The position numbers and the translations under genes were made by a program. This document shows positions 35,644 through 44,779 of a DNA stretch of 55,029 nt, piece by piece. The notes under the pieces were generated by a model, which was not told the DNA's origin, ran no database searches, and saw only the letters and a program-made list of their open reading frames with translations. This DNA is from Sulfobacillus sp. (GTDB lineage Bacteria; Bacillota; Sulfobacillia; Sulfobacillales; Sulfobacillaceae), in the NCBI GenBank assembly GCA_027309085.1, contig DAIDDL010000027.1, positions 1 to 55,029 of the forward strand. The letters are read 5' to 3'. Position 1 is the first letter of the stretch. Each line of letters opens with the position of its first letter.

Positions 35644-35935
35644 GCGCCGTCTACGTGACGAGAGGCCAGTAAGGCCGAATCCCGGAGAAGACAAAATCTG
35701 GTGTCATTGGGGATAGGGTCGTATCTAGCCGCGTGATCCAAATCTCCAGAGTGTCCGCTTGAGGCGGGCTGCCGGGCTCTCGGCGGCCCAATCGGCGCGT
35801 CGGTGGCACAAATGTTCGCATCGGGCTTGGGGCGCCCGTCCTCTGCCGTGGGCCCGGACGCAGATCCGGGGGGCGGACACCCTGTCCCGCCACCCCCCGG
35901 AATGTCCCGCCGGGCGGACGGAGCCCCGCGAGGGG

Positions 35936-35960
35936 GTCCCCCACTTGAGTCCGATAAGAA
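35936..35960. repeat. Shared element-end sequence, copy 2
   Basis: GTCCCCCACTTGAGTCCGAT and the following AAGAA match 33831-33854. It marks a sharp change from very GC-rich to A+T-rich DNA, so it probably bounds an inserted segment. Confidence 0.45.
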
Positions 35961-37888
35961 ATCTTATGTTAACTACTAAGGTAAATTCAATATTATGTCA
36001 GTAACTTGTTCTGCCCATGTAAGCTTTTTATTTTTGCCATGTGCCTTTTGAGTGGTGTATCGTTACGTTTTGCACGGGCAATTAACTTTAATAACCACAA
36101 ACACATTACCTTTGCAGGTAGGATGCCTAAGTGCACCGACAAAATCAGGGTAATAACGATGCATTAAGTATTTTCCACAATGGCAAAGATGGTGTCAAAT
36201 AGGTTAGTTGCTTTGAAATGATAGGGATTATGCACTGCGAAAATTAACTGGCGTACCTCAAAATACTTAGTAATTTAACCGTATATAGTCATAACTCACT
36301 AATCATACACTTTGATATCGCAACAACTAATAAATTTACTCGCTTGTTCAACGGTTGGACAGGCCCCTTTGCTATTTAGCAAAGGGGCGGGCGGAGAATT
36401 GCTACCCATTCCGCAACAAACCAACCGTAATCTCTGTGTAATCATCTGAACGCATAACTCGATACGCCTAATCCCCCGAGTGCCCGTCGCCTATGGTAAA
36501 GGCCGCGGAACGCACATGTTCGATGCGTTCTCCCGACAAGTGTTCAACGGTTGAACACAACGCCGCGTGGGCCGCAGCTTCACAACTACAAACTTGTTCA
36601 ACGGTTGAACAAAACAATCGTGCAGTCCAGCCCGTGCAACACTAGCCCTAATTAGGTTGCGAAAGACGATTGTTTCCGGCCACCACACTATGTCGTCGAA
36701 CCGTTTCCCTGCCATTGACCACAAGACCCAATAGCCATAAACGCACGCTTGCGGGCGCCATAAACTTCTGTTCGTCATTAATTCATATCTATGCCTCGAC
36801 CAAGTTGATCCGACCATAGCTTGGACGAAGCCAACGCAAAAACGTCGTGTACTCCGCGCGCTGTTACTTTTGTTCAACCGCTGAACAACCGCCTTAGTGT
36901 GGTGTCGCTTGTTCAGCGGTTGACCACGCTACATCTGGCGGCTCGCATCTGCGTAACCCGCCGAAATCGTAACCTCTGCTAAGCTCCCCTTCTTTGTTAG
37001 CTTCATTCTCGCTGGTTAGTGTTGTTAGGGAACGCACGTGTGGGTAATTGTCTGGTCTCCTAGTGACCGCAAACCTCGTTCTTTAGCTATGGCTCGGGAG
37101 ATAGGGTACACCGGGCATACGCTGTAGGTTGAACAATCTCTTGCAGGGTCTCGAGGCCCCATTGACTTGCGGGGTGTGTCCGCTTCTGCCGAATCCTCCA
37201 CTTAACCCATTTGTTGCGCTGTGTCGCAGAGGATCAGCAAGGCCCCAGGACAAAAACCGCCTTCTACTCTAACGGCCAGCATAGGTGTTCAACCGTTGAA
37301 CACGCAACGATGTGAGTGACGTGGAGGCCCCGGCCTCCATGCCGGGGAGGATGTCTATCGTGCCGGAGTTGTACGGACATGCCAGTTCTGCGACCTGTTA
37401 TAGTGTTGACTCCTCTTTTGTCCATAGACATTTTGACATTCCACATCGTAAAGAATCTAACCTTTTGCAGAATATGCGGGGGCGACCGCCAATAATAAAT
37501 AATGCTGTAAATGCAATAAAGGAGAGCCAGATAAACAAGGAATACTCGGCATTTTTATAGGACACCGTAGTGCTCAGCTATATTTTGTTAAATAGGCATC
37601 TAACTACATCATGTAATTCTCATACTTAATTACACACTTGGCTGGCGGCACGTTATAATTAATAAATCACTTTGAACTTCCTTCCTATCGCTCTGATATT
37701 TGTCGATTACGAAGCGGTCCGGTTCACAATGGACCTACTCATGAATCACTGTGTAGTAATGGCTGTTTGTTTGGATTCACAGAAATAGAAAGAGTCAAAT
37801 TGGTCTTTAGTAGAGCGATATGGCTAACTATAGTGTGGGACATTCCCTTGGTGACCCTATTGATCTATACTGTCATCAATGAGAGGAT
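35961..37888. other. A+T-rich region upstream of parAB, possible partition and origin region
   Basis: No convincing gene is seen over about 1.9 kb. It contains six copies of a 17-bp palindrome (listed next) and A+T-rich stretches (35950-36350 and 37440-37700). This suits a centromere and perhaps a replication origin. Whether DnaA boxes exist is unclear; TTTTCCACA near 36168 is only a near match. Confidence 0.5.
36345..37302. repeat. Six copies of a 17-bp palindrome, candidate parS centromere sites
   Basis: The consensus is TGTTCAACSGTTGAACA, two 8-bp arms around one central base. Copies lie at 36345-36361 (TGTTCAACGGTTGGACA), 36541-36557 (perfect), 36595-36611 (perfect), 36871-36887 (TGTTCAACCGCTGAACA), 36910-36926 (TGTTCAGCGGTTGACCA) and 37286-37302 (perfect). 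A half site GGTTGAACA lies at 37128-37136. They stand 0.6-1.5 kb before parA-parB. Size and symmetry are like the chromosomal parS palindrome, but the sequence differs, so a plasmid-specific ParB site is likely. Confidence 0.75.
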
Positions 37889-38110
37889 GTGATTCAGTTG
37901 GATAAGGAAGTTTGGACTATAGACGAATTGGCCGATTTTCTCCGCGTCAGCAGGATTACGATACGTCGGCAGTTGCAATCTGGCGACTTGCACGGGGTTC
38001 GAGTCGGACATACATGGCGAATTTTTGCAGCCGATGTGTCTGACTACCTCCAAAAGCAATCCAATCATATCGAAGTGAAAGTTGCCAAAGGTCAGTCTCA
38101 AAATGCCTAA
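37889..38110 (+). CDS. Excisionase-like / MerR-type HTH DNA-binding protein (73 aa)
   Basis: The segment WTIDELADFLRVSRITIRRQ followed by GDLHGVRVGHTWRIFAADVS is the helix-turn-helix plus wing of excisionase/BldC-like small DNA-binding proteins. The start is GTG at 37889 or TTG at 37898; GAGAGG at 37881 favours the second. Its last bases overlap the parA start by eight. It probably regulates the par operon or helps partition-complex assembly, by analogy with small HTH proteins in plasmid par operons. Confidence 0.7.
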   Translation: MIQLDKEVWTIDELADFLRVSRITIRRQLQSGDLHGVRVGHTWRIFAADVSDYLQKQSNHIEVKVAKGQSQNA

Positions 38111-38810
38111 CATTGTGGTAGTCCATAACCGAAAAGGCGGCGCTGGAAAGACGACGATGAGCATACATATCGCAGACGGTTTATCTAAATCCGGTCAAAA
38201 GGTGTTGCTTATTGACGGAGATAGCCAAGGCAATTGCGCCTTGGGACTCGGCCTGAATTTTGGCACGGATACGGAAGATTGGTTGATGCGAGGCCGATGG
38301 CATCCTCACGCGATTTCTCCCACTTTTGATTTGTTGGCGTCAGGTCCTTCTGAAGAGGTGTGGTGGGAGTCCGTCACTCTCCCCTTGCTGGCCAAACAAA
38401 GTCGGTGGATAACAGCTTATGAGTGGGTCATTATTGATACAGCGCCTGGTGATAGTTTATTTAATCGTGCTGTGATCCAATGGTCTTCTAAAGTAATTAT
38501 TCCAGCAAATCTTCAATTTTATTCAGCGGCCGGTGTCATTAATTTACTAAAATCCGTACCTCGCGAGCGTGTTTTGGGAATTGTCCCGAATTTTTATGAC
38601 TTGCGCACGAAACGAACCTTGGAGGTCCTTGAAAATATTAAAGCGCAGTTTCCGATGATGCTGTCTCCTCGTCCGATTAGGCAGTGTGTTGACTTAGAGA
38701 GAGCGTCCGAGGCCGGCCAGTCTATCTGGGACTGGAATCCTCATGCCACAGCGGCAGATGACTACTATGATCTAATCGAATGGATGGTGTCTTCTTATGG
38801 CGAAAACTAG
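38103..38810 (+). CDS. parA: ParA-family partition ATPase
   Basis: The 235-aa protein starts MPNIVVVHNRKGGAGKTTMS: the deviant Walker A KGGAGKTT with the signature lysine. Then come LLIDGDSQGN (A' motif) and VIIDTAPGD (Walker B). ParA binds non-specific DNA when loaded with ATP and moves ParB-bound plasmids. The frame is open to a TTG at 38082; the ATG at 38103, within the end of the upstream HTH gene, fits the family start. It lacks an N-terminal HTH, as in type Ib ParA, where ParB or another protein does the regulation. ParB overlaps its end by 14 bp. Confidence 0.9.
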   Translation: MPNIVVVHNRKGGAGKTTMSIHIADGLSKSGQKVLLIDGDSQGNCALGLGLNFGTDTEDWLMRGRWHPHAISPTFDLLASGPSEEVWWESVTLPLLAKQSRWITAYEWVIIDTAPGDSLFNRAVIQWSSKVIIPANLQFYSAAGVINLLKSVPRERVLGIVPNFYDLRTKRTLEVLENIKAQFPMMLSPRPIRQCVDLERASEAGQSIWDWNPHATAADDYYDLIEWMVSSYGEN

Positions 38811-39891
38811 GCCGGCGAGAGATTTTAATCGTTTGGCAGATATCAGCCGCGCTATTGACGATTCTAAAGACATTCTAAAAAATGATCCCTCAATAAAAGT
38901 AGAGAAGCCGATTACGAATAGTGAGCCTAAGATGCTCGACAAGGCAGAATCTGGCCCCCGTCCTATGCTCGTGGAAAGCGCGGAGACTGAAATTACTGCG
39001 GATATGCAGTCGAGCGACGCACCTGTGCCCTCAGACACCCAGAGGTCTGGCAAAGCTACAGAGGATAACCTGACGGGATATCAGGTACTCGAAATCGATG
39101 TGAGTTGCATCGACTTGGGCTATAATGCCAGAGATGTGCGGTTCGAAGAGGACTCCGAAGAATGGGAACGGTTTTTGTCTTCTATTGCTGATATTGGTTT
39201 ATTGCAACCCTTAGTTGTTAAGCCACAAGAATCAAGTAACGGAACACGCTGGCGTCTGATTGCTGGGAACCGACGATTCTTAGCAGTGAAAACATTGCAT
39301 TGGGACAAAGTGCCCGCGTTAATTGTGTCGCCGTCTGGGTCTGATGAGGTGACCATGATGATGGTGGAAAATCTCCACCGGAAAAACCTAACAATTTTAG
39401 AGGAAGGGCGTGGCGTCCAGGCCTTAATGGATCTAGGTTTAACATTACGCGAAATTCACCAGCGCTTGCCACGGTCGATTAGTTATCTCAGTACCATTAC
39501 GCGCGTAGCTAGAATCCCGGAATTGGTGAAGGCATCGGAAGAATTAGCCCTGCCGACCGGTATTACTTTTGCTTTGCTGATGCTATATGATCAGGATAAT
39601 CAGCTTATCGTACCAAATAGCCTGCAAAAAACTTTAAAATGGATTCAGGTGCACCATCCGACGCGTGACCAAGTTAAAGAGTATTGCCGGCAGGCCGTGG
39701 AAAACACCGCTCAACCAAAACGGCGCGTACGGCAGACCTATGCTATGCGGATCCGCGATGAAATTCTCACTACGTTGCCGAGCCATCTCGAAGTGATGTC
39801 TGATAGCGAGCTGGCTTCGTTGGAGCAAGCATTGAGAGCTACGGCAGAACAAATTGCCTCGCAACGGCAAATGCTCAAGAGCAATAATTAA
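38797..39891 (+). CDS. parB: ParB-family centromere-binding protein
   Basis: The 364-aa protein has a long charged N-terminal linker (residues 1-95, probably including a ParA-binding end), then the ParB nuclease-like/CTPase domain with WRLIAGNRRFLAVKTL (box II) and MMVENLHRKNLT. A helix-turn-helix follows near LTLREIHQRLPRSISYLSTI, and a C-terminal dimerisation part ends with a helix of charged residues. ParB proteins bind parS and spread with CTP. The ATG overlaps the parA end. A terminator follows the stop. The six palindromes at 36345-37302 are its probable sites. Confidence 0.9.
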   Translation: MAKTRPARDFNRLADISRAIDDSKDILKNDPSIKVEKPITNSEPKMLDKAESGPRPMLVESAETEITADMQSSDAPVPSDTQRSGKATEDNLTGYQVLEIDVSCIDLGYNARDVRFEEDSEEWERFLSSIADIGLLQPLVVKPQESSNGTRWRLIAGNRRFLAVKTLHWDKVPALIVSPSGSDEVTMMMVENLHRKNLTILEEGRGVQALMDLGLTLREIHQRLPRSISYLSTITRVARIPELVKASEELALPTGITFALLMLYDQDNQLIVPNSLQKTLKWIQVHHPTRDQVKEYCRQAVENTAQPKRRVRQTYAMRIRDEILTTLPSHLEVMSDSELASLEQALRATAEQIASQRQMLKSNN

Positions 39892-39916
39892 TACTCTCGC
39901 GCTTCTCGTCTCCTCT

Positions 39917-39946
39917 CCCCCACCCCAATGTGGTCGGGGGCTTTTT
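39917..39946 (+). terminator. Rho-independent terminator of the par operon
   Basis: CCCCCACC (39917-39924) pairs with GGT-c-GGGGG (39932-39940) with one bulged base, followed by five T residues at 39942-39946. It lies 25 bp after parB. Confidence 0.75.
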
Positions 39947-40249
39947 CACGCTAATATTTATCGTCATAGTGCCCAGTATCGCTAGAGGGCTAAAACCTAT
40001 GCAGACTTTTTTGACTTCACCCGCAGCTTGCAGCTTCCCTGTAAACGCTTCTCCATGAGGGAAGATCACACTATCCCTGCGCATTAAAACGGATACTAGG
40101 CCCCCACAATTGGTCTCATGGACCAGGGCGTGGCGACTCTCGCTCACGGTGTTTGATTAACCCACGGCTCTCCCCCCACAGCTGGTCAGGGAACACGACA
40201 CGGTAGTGCAGTCATGGTGTAGGCCACAACGCTCTTGTGGGTAATACTA
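39947..40249. other. No gene between the convergent parB and rep-like genes
   Basis: About 300 bp with short frames only. The end overlaps the 3' side of the replication-initiator-like gene. Confidence 0.35.
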
Positions 40250-41398
40250 TCACGAGGATGACAACGAATCTTCTTGCCATGCGCGAATGATAAAAGACTT
40301 CCACAATGGAGAGCCCTGCTTAAAAAGCGCCTGAGCCATGGACTTGAGCTCGACTGTGGCGAGTTGATAAGCGCGTTGCACTAAGGTTTTGCCTAACGGT
40401 TGGTCTAAAATTGGTTCGATTGTTGCCCATGTCTTGTCAAACGTGTAACTTTCAGCTCGGTGTCTCTCTTCTTCGCGTTGACGATGGAGCATCTCTTCCT
40501 CGATGCGCTGTTTACGCAGAAGGGCCTCTTGTTTTTTATCAAGAGCATCTCCGACCCACGCAGGTTCTGTCCACTCTTCCTGCAATGCTTGGTACATCCA
40601 TCCGCCAGGCTGCCGAATGGTCCCCTTAGGAGCATCTTCGACCCACTGAATGACTGTTTTAACGCGATTTACTCCAAACTTTTCGATCCATTGTGTAAGA
40701 CGTGGGGTATAAATGTTCCAGTCTTTGGGTATGCTGGCAATGACATCATCAAAGTTCGGCATTGCTGGGGTATTCTCGATGGCCTGGCTAGGCCGGCGGA
40801 ATGCGGAGCCTGGATGATCTTTCTTACGAAGTAAAAGATCCTGGATAGGTTTTTGAGGAGAGGCCTCAATTCCTTGTGTCTCAAGCGTTTGCGATTGCGG
40901 AACAGACAGGGGGTCACGGCAAATTGCCAGATCCCCTCCCGGCACGGAAGAATCCTGTGATGAGTCAGCTGTTGCCGAACTTAGGGTTAGAGAATCCGTA
41001 ATGGGCTCGGTTAAATGTGACGTTGCCTTTGCGTTGGATTGTCCAGAAGACGGAGCTTCATAAGGAGACCAGCGCGGAAAATAGCGATTCGACGTGGGGT
41101 CATGCTTGGTGGGTGACGTGCGGTATTCCACCATTAAGAGACCAGCCTCTACGAGTTGCTTTACAGCCCGTTGAATGGTGCGCGGATGATAGTGTAATTC
41201 CGCTGACATATATTTGATGCCAAAGATGATGAACTTCAAGGTTTTTTGCGCTCGCATTAGAAATGCGAAGAGATCTCGCGCAGCGCGAGAGAGATCTGGG
41301 CGCGTCATGATGTCATTCCGGACAGCGCGGGATTCGATGAGTTCCCACCAATTCATAAATCCGTAATCCGTCGGTTCCATTTTTGATTTTGCCATCAT
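40250..41398 (-). CDS. Replication-initiator-like protein with winged-helix domain (382 aa)
   Basis: An N-terminal winged helix (about 30-105; DLSRAARDLFAFLMRAQKT and MSAELHYHPRTIQRAVKQLV) is of the HTH_36 / RepA_N-like type found in plasmid replication initiators. A low-complexity linker rich in Ser, Thr and Pro follows (about 110-200), then a helical C-terminal domain (about 215-382) that recalls the DnaD-like parts of Gram-positive Rep proteins. Next to parAB and a palindrome array this is best read as a Rep protein, though a phage-type primosome protein is possible. The start has two adjacent ATGs and no strong ribosome binding site; expression may be kept low. Confidence 0.65.
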   Translation of the reverse strand: MMAKSKMEPTDYGFMNWWELIESRAVRNDIMTRPDLSRAARDLFAFLMRAQKTLKFIIFGIKYMSAELHYHPRTIQRAVKQLVEAGLLMVEYRTSPTKHDPTSNRYFPRWSPYEAPSSGQSNAKATSHLTEPITDSLTLSSATADSSQDSSVPGGDLAICRDPLSVPQSQTLETQGIEASPQKPIQDLLLRKKDHPGSAFRRPSQAIENTPAMPNFDDVIASIPKDWNIYTPRLTQWIEKFGVNRVKTVIQWVEDAPKGTIRQPGGWMYQALQEEWTEPAWVGDALDKKQEALLRKQRIEEEMLHRQREEERHRAESYTFDKTWATIEPILDQPLGKTLVQRAYQLATVELKSMAQALFKQGSPLWKSFIIRAWQEDSLSSS

Positions 41399-41431
41399 TT
41401 ACTAACACAAAGCCTTGACAGACATTTTGCG

Positions 41432-41448
41432 GTTTGATAAAATCAAAC
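41432..41448. promoter_or_regulatory. Perfect palindrome upstream of the rep-like gene, candidate operator
   Basis: GTTTGAT-aaa-ATCAAAC is a perfect 17-bp palindrome about 35 bp ahead of the rep-like start. It may bind a repressor such as the Rep protein itself or the small HTH protein. Confidence 0.5.
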
Positions 41449-41574
41449 ACAAAGATGCCCGGGATTGCCGTTTGCGAGAGCAATCCAGAGAGAACGCGGT
41501 GATTGGCGTCATCACGCTCTCATATAAGACTCAGTGTTAGATTCACTTCCTTTCTGTAGCCGGATAAATTTTTC

Positions 41575-41610
41575 AGCAACTAATCGCTGGTAACGGTTAG
41601 TTGCTTTTTT
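41575..41610 (+). terminator. Plus-strand terminator upstream of the rep-like gene
   Basis: AGCAACTAA (41575-41583) and TTAGTTGCT (41597-41605) form a 9-bp stem followed by a T run to 41610. No plus-strand gene precedes it, so it may end a small RNA transcribed antisense to the leader of the rep-like gene. Confidence 0.65.
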
Positions 41611-41687
41611 AATGCAAAAATAAAACTCCAGCGTTGCACGCTCGAGTGTGGTGGACCCTTACCGGTGGATTATGGTATATTATCCCT

Positions 41688-41763
41688 AGTAAGTGTGTTG
41701 CCACAGTCGGTGTGCAACCCTTGCGAGGTGGGGAGCCGGGCAGCGTTTGCAGCGCTGCTTTTT
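41688..41763 (+). ncRNA. Candidate small RNA beside the rep-like gene
   Basis: An extended -10 box (TGG-TATATT, 41673-41681) is followed by about 75 bp with a GTTGC/GCAAC hairpin, then the terminator hairpin GCAGCG-tttgcag-CGCTGC (41740-41758) and T run (41759-41763). No start codon with a ribosome binding site lies between. It could be a plasmid copy-control RNA. The 5' end is estimated from the promoter. Confidence 0.4.
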
Positions 41764-41934
41764 CTATATGCTCGTGTCCTCTGGAAATAATTGGCTTTTG
41801 GACCAATACAATCCTTGTGACCCATTATACGGAAAACTGACCGGGATGACTAGCGAAAACTGACAATTAATTTGCACGAGAGATAGGACGCCTCTCTTGT
41901 CCGTGACACTACAGTGCGTACCAGCAGCATGATG
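41764..41934. other. No gene seen
   Basis: Short spacer between the candidate small RNA and the convergent 109-aa gene. Confidence 0.3.
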
Positions 41935-42264
41935 CTAACCTTGTGACGGGTATAGGGCCGACGGTGTCGGTAGGCGCGCAGCCGTATCCAGTCCGCCGTA
42001 TCGCCACGCCCACCAGTGCGCCACCACTGGACTTAAGTCACACGCTTCGTGGGTATCGCGGCGTACCACATGCAGGGTCCAGTCTTGGCGCGTTCCGCGC
42101 ACCGTGACGGCGCAGTGCGCCATCGGCCAAAACTGGTGCGGGGCCGGAACCTCCCACAATCGTACCGTGCCGGATTGACGCAGGGTCTCCACGTAATAGT
42201 CATAAAGCATCTCGTAAAACCTCTCCGTGTGAGCCGTCTCATGGTACTGTGCCGCACGATTCAC
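41935..42264 (-). CDS. Hypothetical protein (109 aa), GTG start
   Basis: GGAAGGAG lies eight bases before a GTG start. The protein has many Trp, His and Arg residues (HQFWPMAHCAVTVRGTRQDW, then HWWAWRYGG) and an acidic first helix. I know no family. The composition resembles the Trp/Arg-rich proteins of the transfer operon at the left end, so it may belong to the same plasmid. Confidence 0.5.
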   Translation of the reverse strand: MNRAAQYHETAHTERFYEMLYDYYVETLRQSGTVRLWEVPAPHQFWPMAHCAVTVRGTRQDWTLHVVRRDTHEACDLSPVVAHWWAWRYGGLDTAARLPTPSALYPSQG

Positions 42265-42740
42265 TTCTCGCGCTCCTTCCCTTTAGCTCGAAGAACCCTT
42301 AGCGTTATGGTTACGTATTGACGACTCTCCCCCCTATCATTCGCGACCCGAGAGGCCGATTCCTGCCCGTGCGTTCAAGAAAAGGGGCGGTCGCCTCTAG
42401 AAAATAATCTTTGGCCTTCAGCTGATAGAGTGCCTCCCACTTTTTTAGGCTCACGGAGAATTGTTCCGGATGCCAGACCGATCGAATGACCCCATGGGTC
42501 CTAAATGCCTAAATGTCCCCAAATATGGGAGGATGCGGTAGCGAGTGGAGGTCGCCAAGTTCTCTGTGAATCGTAAACCGCACTGTCACGGAAATGCTCC
42601 TGTGGGGCGGGCGCTGGGACGCGAATGTCCCTGCCATCGCCACGGCAGCTCTCAGGACTCCTATTCCCAGCAATTCCCGGTAGGCAAGCCCTCCGGGGTG
42701 CACTATCCTACAGAGAATTACGACGGCAGGAGGAGTCAAA
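42265..42740. other. No supported gene
   Basis: The string ACTCTCCCCCCTATCATTCGC near 42322 resembles one near 24444. The end of the stretch has the ribosome binding site of the XRE gene. Confidence 0.35.
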
Positions 42741-42962
42741 ATGGCAGAGTTACGACTGAATATAGAGAAAATGCGACAAGTATTGGCCGAGCGCGAGTGC
42801 AGTGAACGGGAGATGGCGCGCCAGATGGAAGTGGCGTATTCCTACCTGAACAGGCTATTAGCGGGTAAGCGGAGCGTAGGCTCCCGGGCGATTGCGGGCT
42901 TTCTTTTGGCGGGGTTTGCGTGGGACGAAATTTTCCAGGTGATTCCGGACCAAACGCGTTAG
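42741..42962 (+). CDS. Small XRE-type HTH protein (73 aa)
   Basis: The whole protein is one Cro/C1-type helix-turn-helix: MRQVLAERECSEREMARQME, then VAYSYLNRLLAGKRSVGSRA and a closing helix. AGGAGG precedes the ATG. Proteins of this size are common phage- or plasmid-borne repressors. No partner gene follows directly. Confidence 0.75.
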   Translation: MAELRLNIEKMRQVLAERECSEREMARQMEVAYSYLNRLLAGKRSVGSRAIAGFLLAGFAWDEIFQVIPDQTR

Positions 42963-43613
42963 CATCTGGTCCGGATAATGGTGTGGGCTTCTCCCGGCTT
43001 ATCGGACCGCTTGGTGGCAGCCGGGGCCACAGCAGCCATCGTGCCGAGATTGGGTCGGGCTTCGTGGCTGAAAGCCGGGACATCTTTCTTGTGTTCGTGT
43101 GGGATTCACGTCGACTCCTTGGGAATAAAAGAGGAGGATGGTGGCGCATTGGCCTGAGTAGTTACTCTCAGTGGCACAATGAGAATGTCTAGTGCTCTGT
43201 GGCATGAGTGCTCAGGATCCCAATTCCGACAGGTCAGCACGGGGCGAGAGGCCTGTGTCACCGTGGCGGTGAGGGACACGAGTGGCAATCCCTCACCGCC
43301 GCGGGCGATGCGACCTACGCCATGCAGGAGATGTGCGAGAGGTTTCTTTGTAGGGACTTGACCAGGGAACCTTAAGGCCACAAACCGGAGGACCTCCGCA
43401 CAGCCATCCTGTTCAGACGACCAAACAGAAGCAGAGCCCGTCGGGGATGATTCGGGGTCTTGGGATGGCACGAACGCCGATGGGTCACGTCAACGGCGAA
43501 TCGGCTCCTCGACCTGGCCACCGCTAGTGCATGGTAGCCTCCGCGGAGCATTTCCCGTATCATGGAAGCCGTGATGATACCTCGCTCGGCGACAACTGAA
43601 GACGGGAGGTCAT
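42963..43613. other. No supported gene
   Basis: Frames on both strands overlap and lack ribosome binding sites. The last bases carry GGGAGG for the following gene. Confidence 0.35.
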
Positions 43614-44279
43614 GTGCTCATGCCCAGGGATAGCGGTTATCGGTGGGTCTATGTAGGCGATCGGGCCCAACCCCCTAAGAAAAAATCTGGAGGCCCGGAG
43701 CGCCACACCGATCACTTAATCTATGAGGTCCATGTCACATTGACGCAGATTGAGCCGCCGATCTGGCGGCGATTGACCGTGCCCGCTGCCCTCACCTTGG
43801 AACAATTCCACAAGGCGCTCCTCGCCGGGATGGGCTGGTCCGGCGGGCATTTGTATGAATTCCTGATCCGCGGCGTACGCTATGGCGATCCGGATGCGTT
43901 GGGCGATCCCGCCGTGGCACCCGCCGCCGCGATGACGCTGGCCCAAGCCGTTCATCGGCGCCAGGGCACCTTCTACTATGTCTATGACTGGGGCGATGAG
44001 TGGTGGCACCAGATCAAGCTGCGGGACTATCGTCTTCAGGCTCCGGGCGAGACCGTGACGCGGATTCTGGACGGAGCCCGCGCGTGTCCGCCCGAAGACG
44101 TGGGAGGGGTGTGGGGCTATGCAGACTTTCTGGAAGCCGTGCAGAACCCGGCGGACCCGGAACACACGGCCATGCTCGAGTGGGTGGGCGGATCGTGGGA
44201 TCCGGAACACTTTGATCGGGCGCTTCTTCAGCGCCATCTCACGGCCGCCGCTGGGCACGGGGGATGGAGGATCCGGTGA
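43614..44279 (+). CDS. Plasmid pRiA4b ORF-3 family protein (221 aa)
   Basis: The hallmarks of the PF07929 family are present: YEVHVTLTQIEPPIWRRLTV, then FHKALLAGMGWSGGHLYEF, FYYVYDWGDEWWHQIKL and PPEDVGGVWGYADFLEAVQN. These proteins occur on plasmids and in accessory regions; the function is unknown, though some are fused to nuclease or SEC-C parts. GGGAGG lies ahead of GTG 43614; an in-frame ATG at 43620 is an alternative. The stop codon lies inside a 15-bp inverted repeat. Confidence 0.85.
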   Translation: MLMPRDSGYRWVYVGDRAQPPKKKSGGPERHTDHLIYEVHVTLTQIEPPIWRRLTVPAALTLEQFHKALLAGMGWSGGHLYEFLIRGVRYGDPDALGDPAVAPAAAMTLAQAVHRRQGTFYYVYDWGDEWWHQIKLRDYRLQAPGETVTRILDGARACPPEDVGGVWGYADFLEAVQNPADPEHTAMLEWVGGSWDPEHFDRALLQRHLTAAAGHGGWRIR

Positions 44280-44315
44280 CCATGGGGGGTGAGACTCACG
44301 CCCCATGGTCACCGG
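44273..44315. terminator. Large hairpin over the stop codon of the pRiA4b ORF-3 gene
   Basis: CCGGTGACCATGGGG (44273-44287) and CCCCATGGTCACCGG (44301-44315) form a perfect 15-bp stem, with a further GTGA/TCAC stem in the loop. The TGA stop (44277-44279) lies within it. No T run follows. It could be a terminator-like or stabilising hairpin. Confidence 0.5.
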
Positions 44316-44400
44316 AAAGTGGAAGGAACCCGAAGCGACCGCCGCGCCAATCGTTGACCGGGAGCGTGTATCCGACTACGCTCATCGATGAGGGAGGGCC

Positions 44401-44676
44401 GTGATGATTGCGTGGCTTGATGCGCCAGAATTTTATCGCACGCGGGACGAAAATTTTGTGGGAGTCCTGTCTCGTCCTGTGCGGGGATCGCCGCGGTGCT
44501 ATGGCGTGACCGCGGTCATGGAGGAGAATGGTACGGCAGTGTTTATGCCAGCCGTCATGCCCTACCGCCGATTACGTCATCAGGCTCAGCGTCTAGACCC
44601 CCAAGACGTCCCCGCGATGATCGTGGCGGGGATGAAACAGGGGATGGCGATGTGGCACGACTCCTTGGCGTTGTAA
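44401..44676 (+). CDS. Hypothetical protein (91 aa)
   Basis: GGGAGG lies shortly before GTG 44401 and ATG 44404. The protein (MIAWLDAPEFYRTRDENFVG, later MIVAGMKQGMAMWHDSLAL) is small, partly helical and of unknown family. It follows the pRiA4b ORF-3 gene after a strong hairpin, so separate expression is likely. Confidence 0.5.
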   Translation: MMIAWLDAPEFYRTRDENFVGVLSRPVRGSPRCYGVTAVMEENGTAVFMPAVMPYRRLRHQAQRLDPQDVPAMIVAGMKQGMAMWHDSLAL

Positions 44677-44779
44677 ATCGTCTCAGATTCCGTCAGGCCG
44701 CTGTCGGGCACGGTCTCTCTCCCGGGTGGGTCACGTTTCATGGATGGCGACGGGCTACTGTTTTTGCGCTGAGACTATA

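Noticed and set aside
36345-37302. The palindromes read as replication iterons.
   Set aside because: Spacing is irregular and each unit is a full palindrome; the rep-like gene lies over 3 kb away beyond parAB, so partition sites fit better, though this is not excluded.
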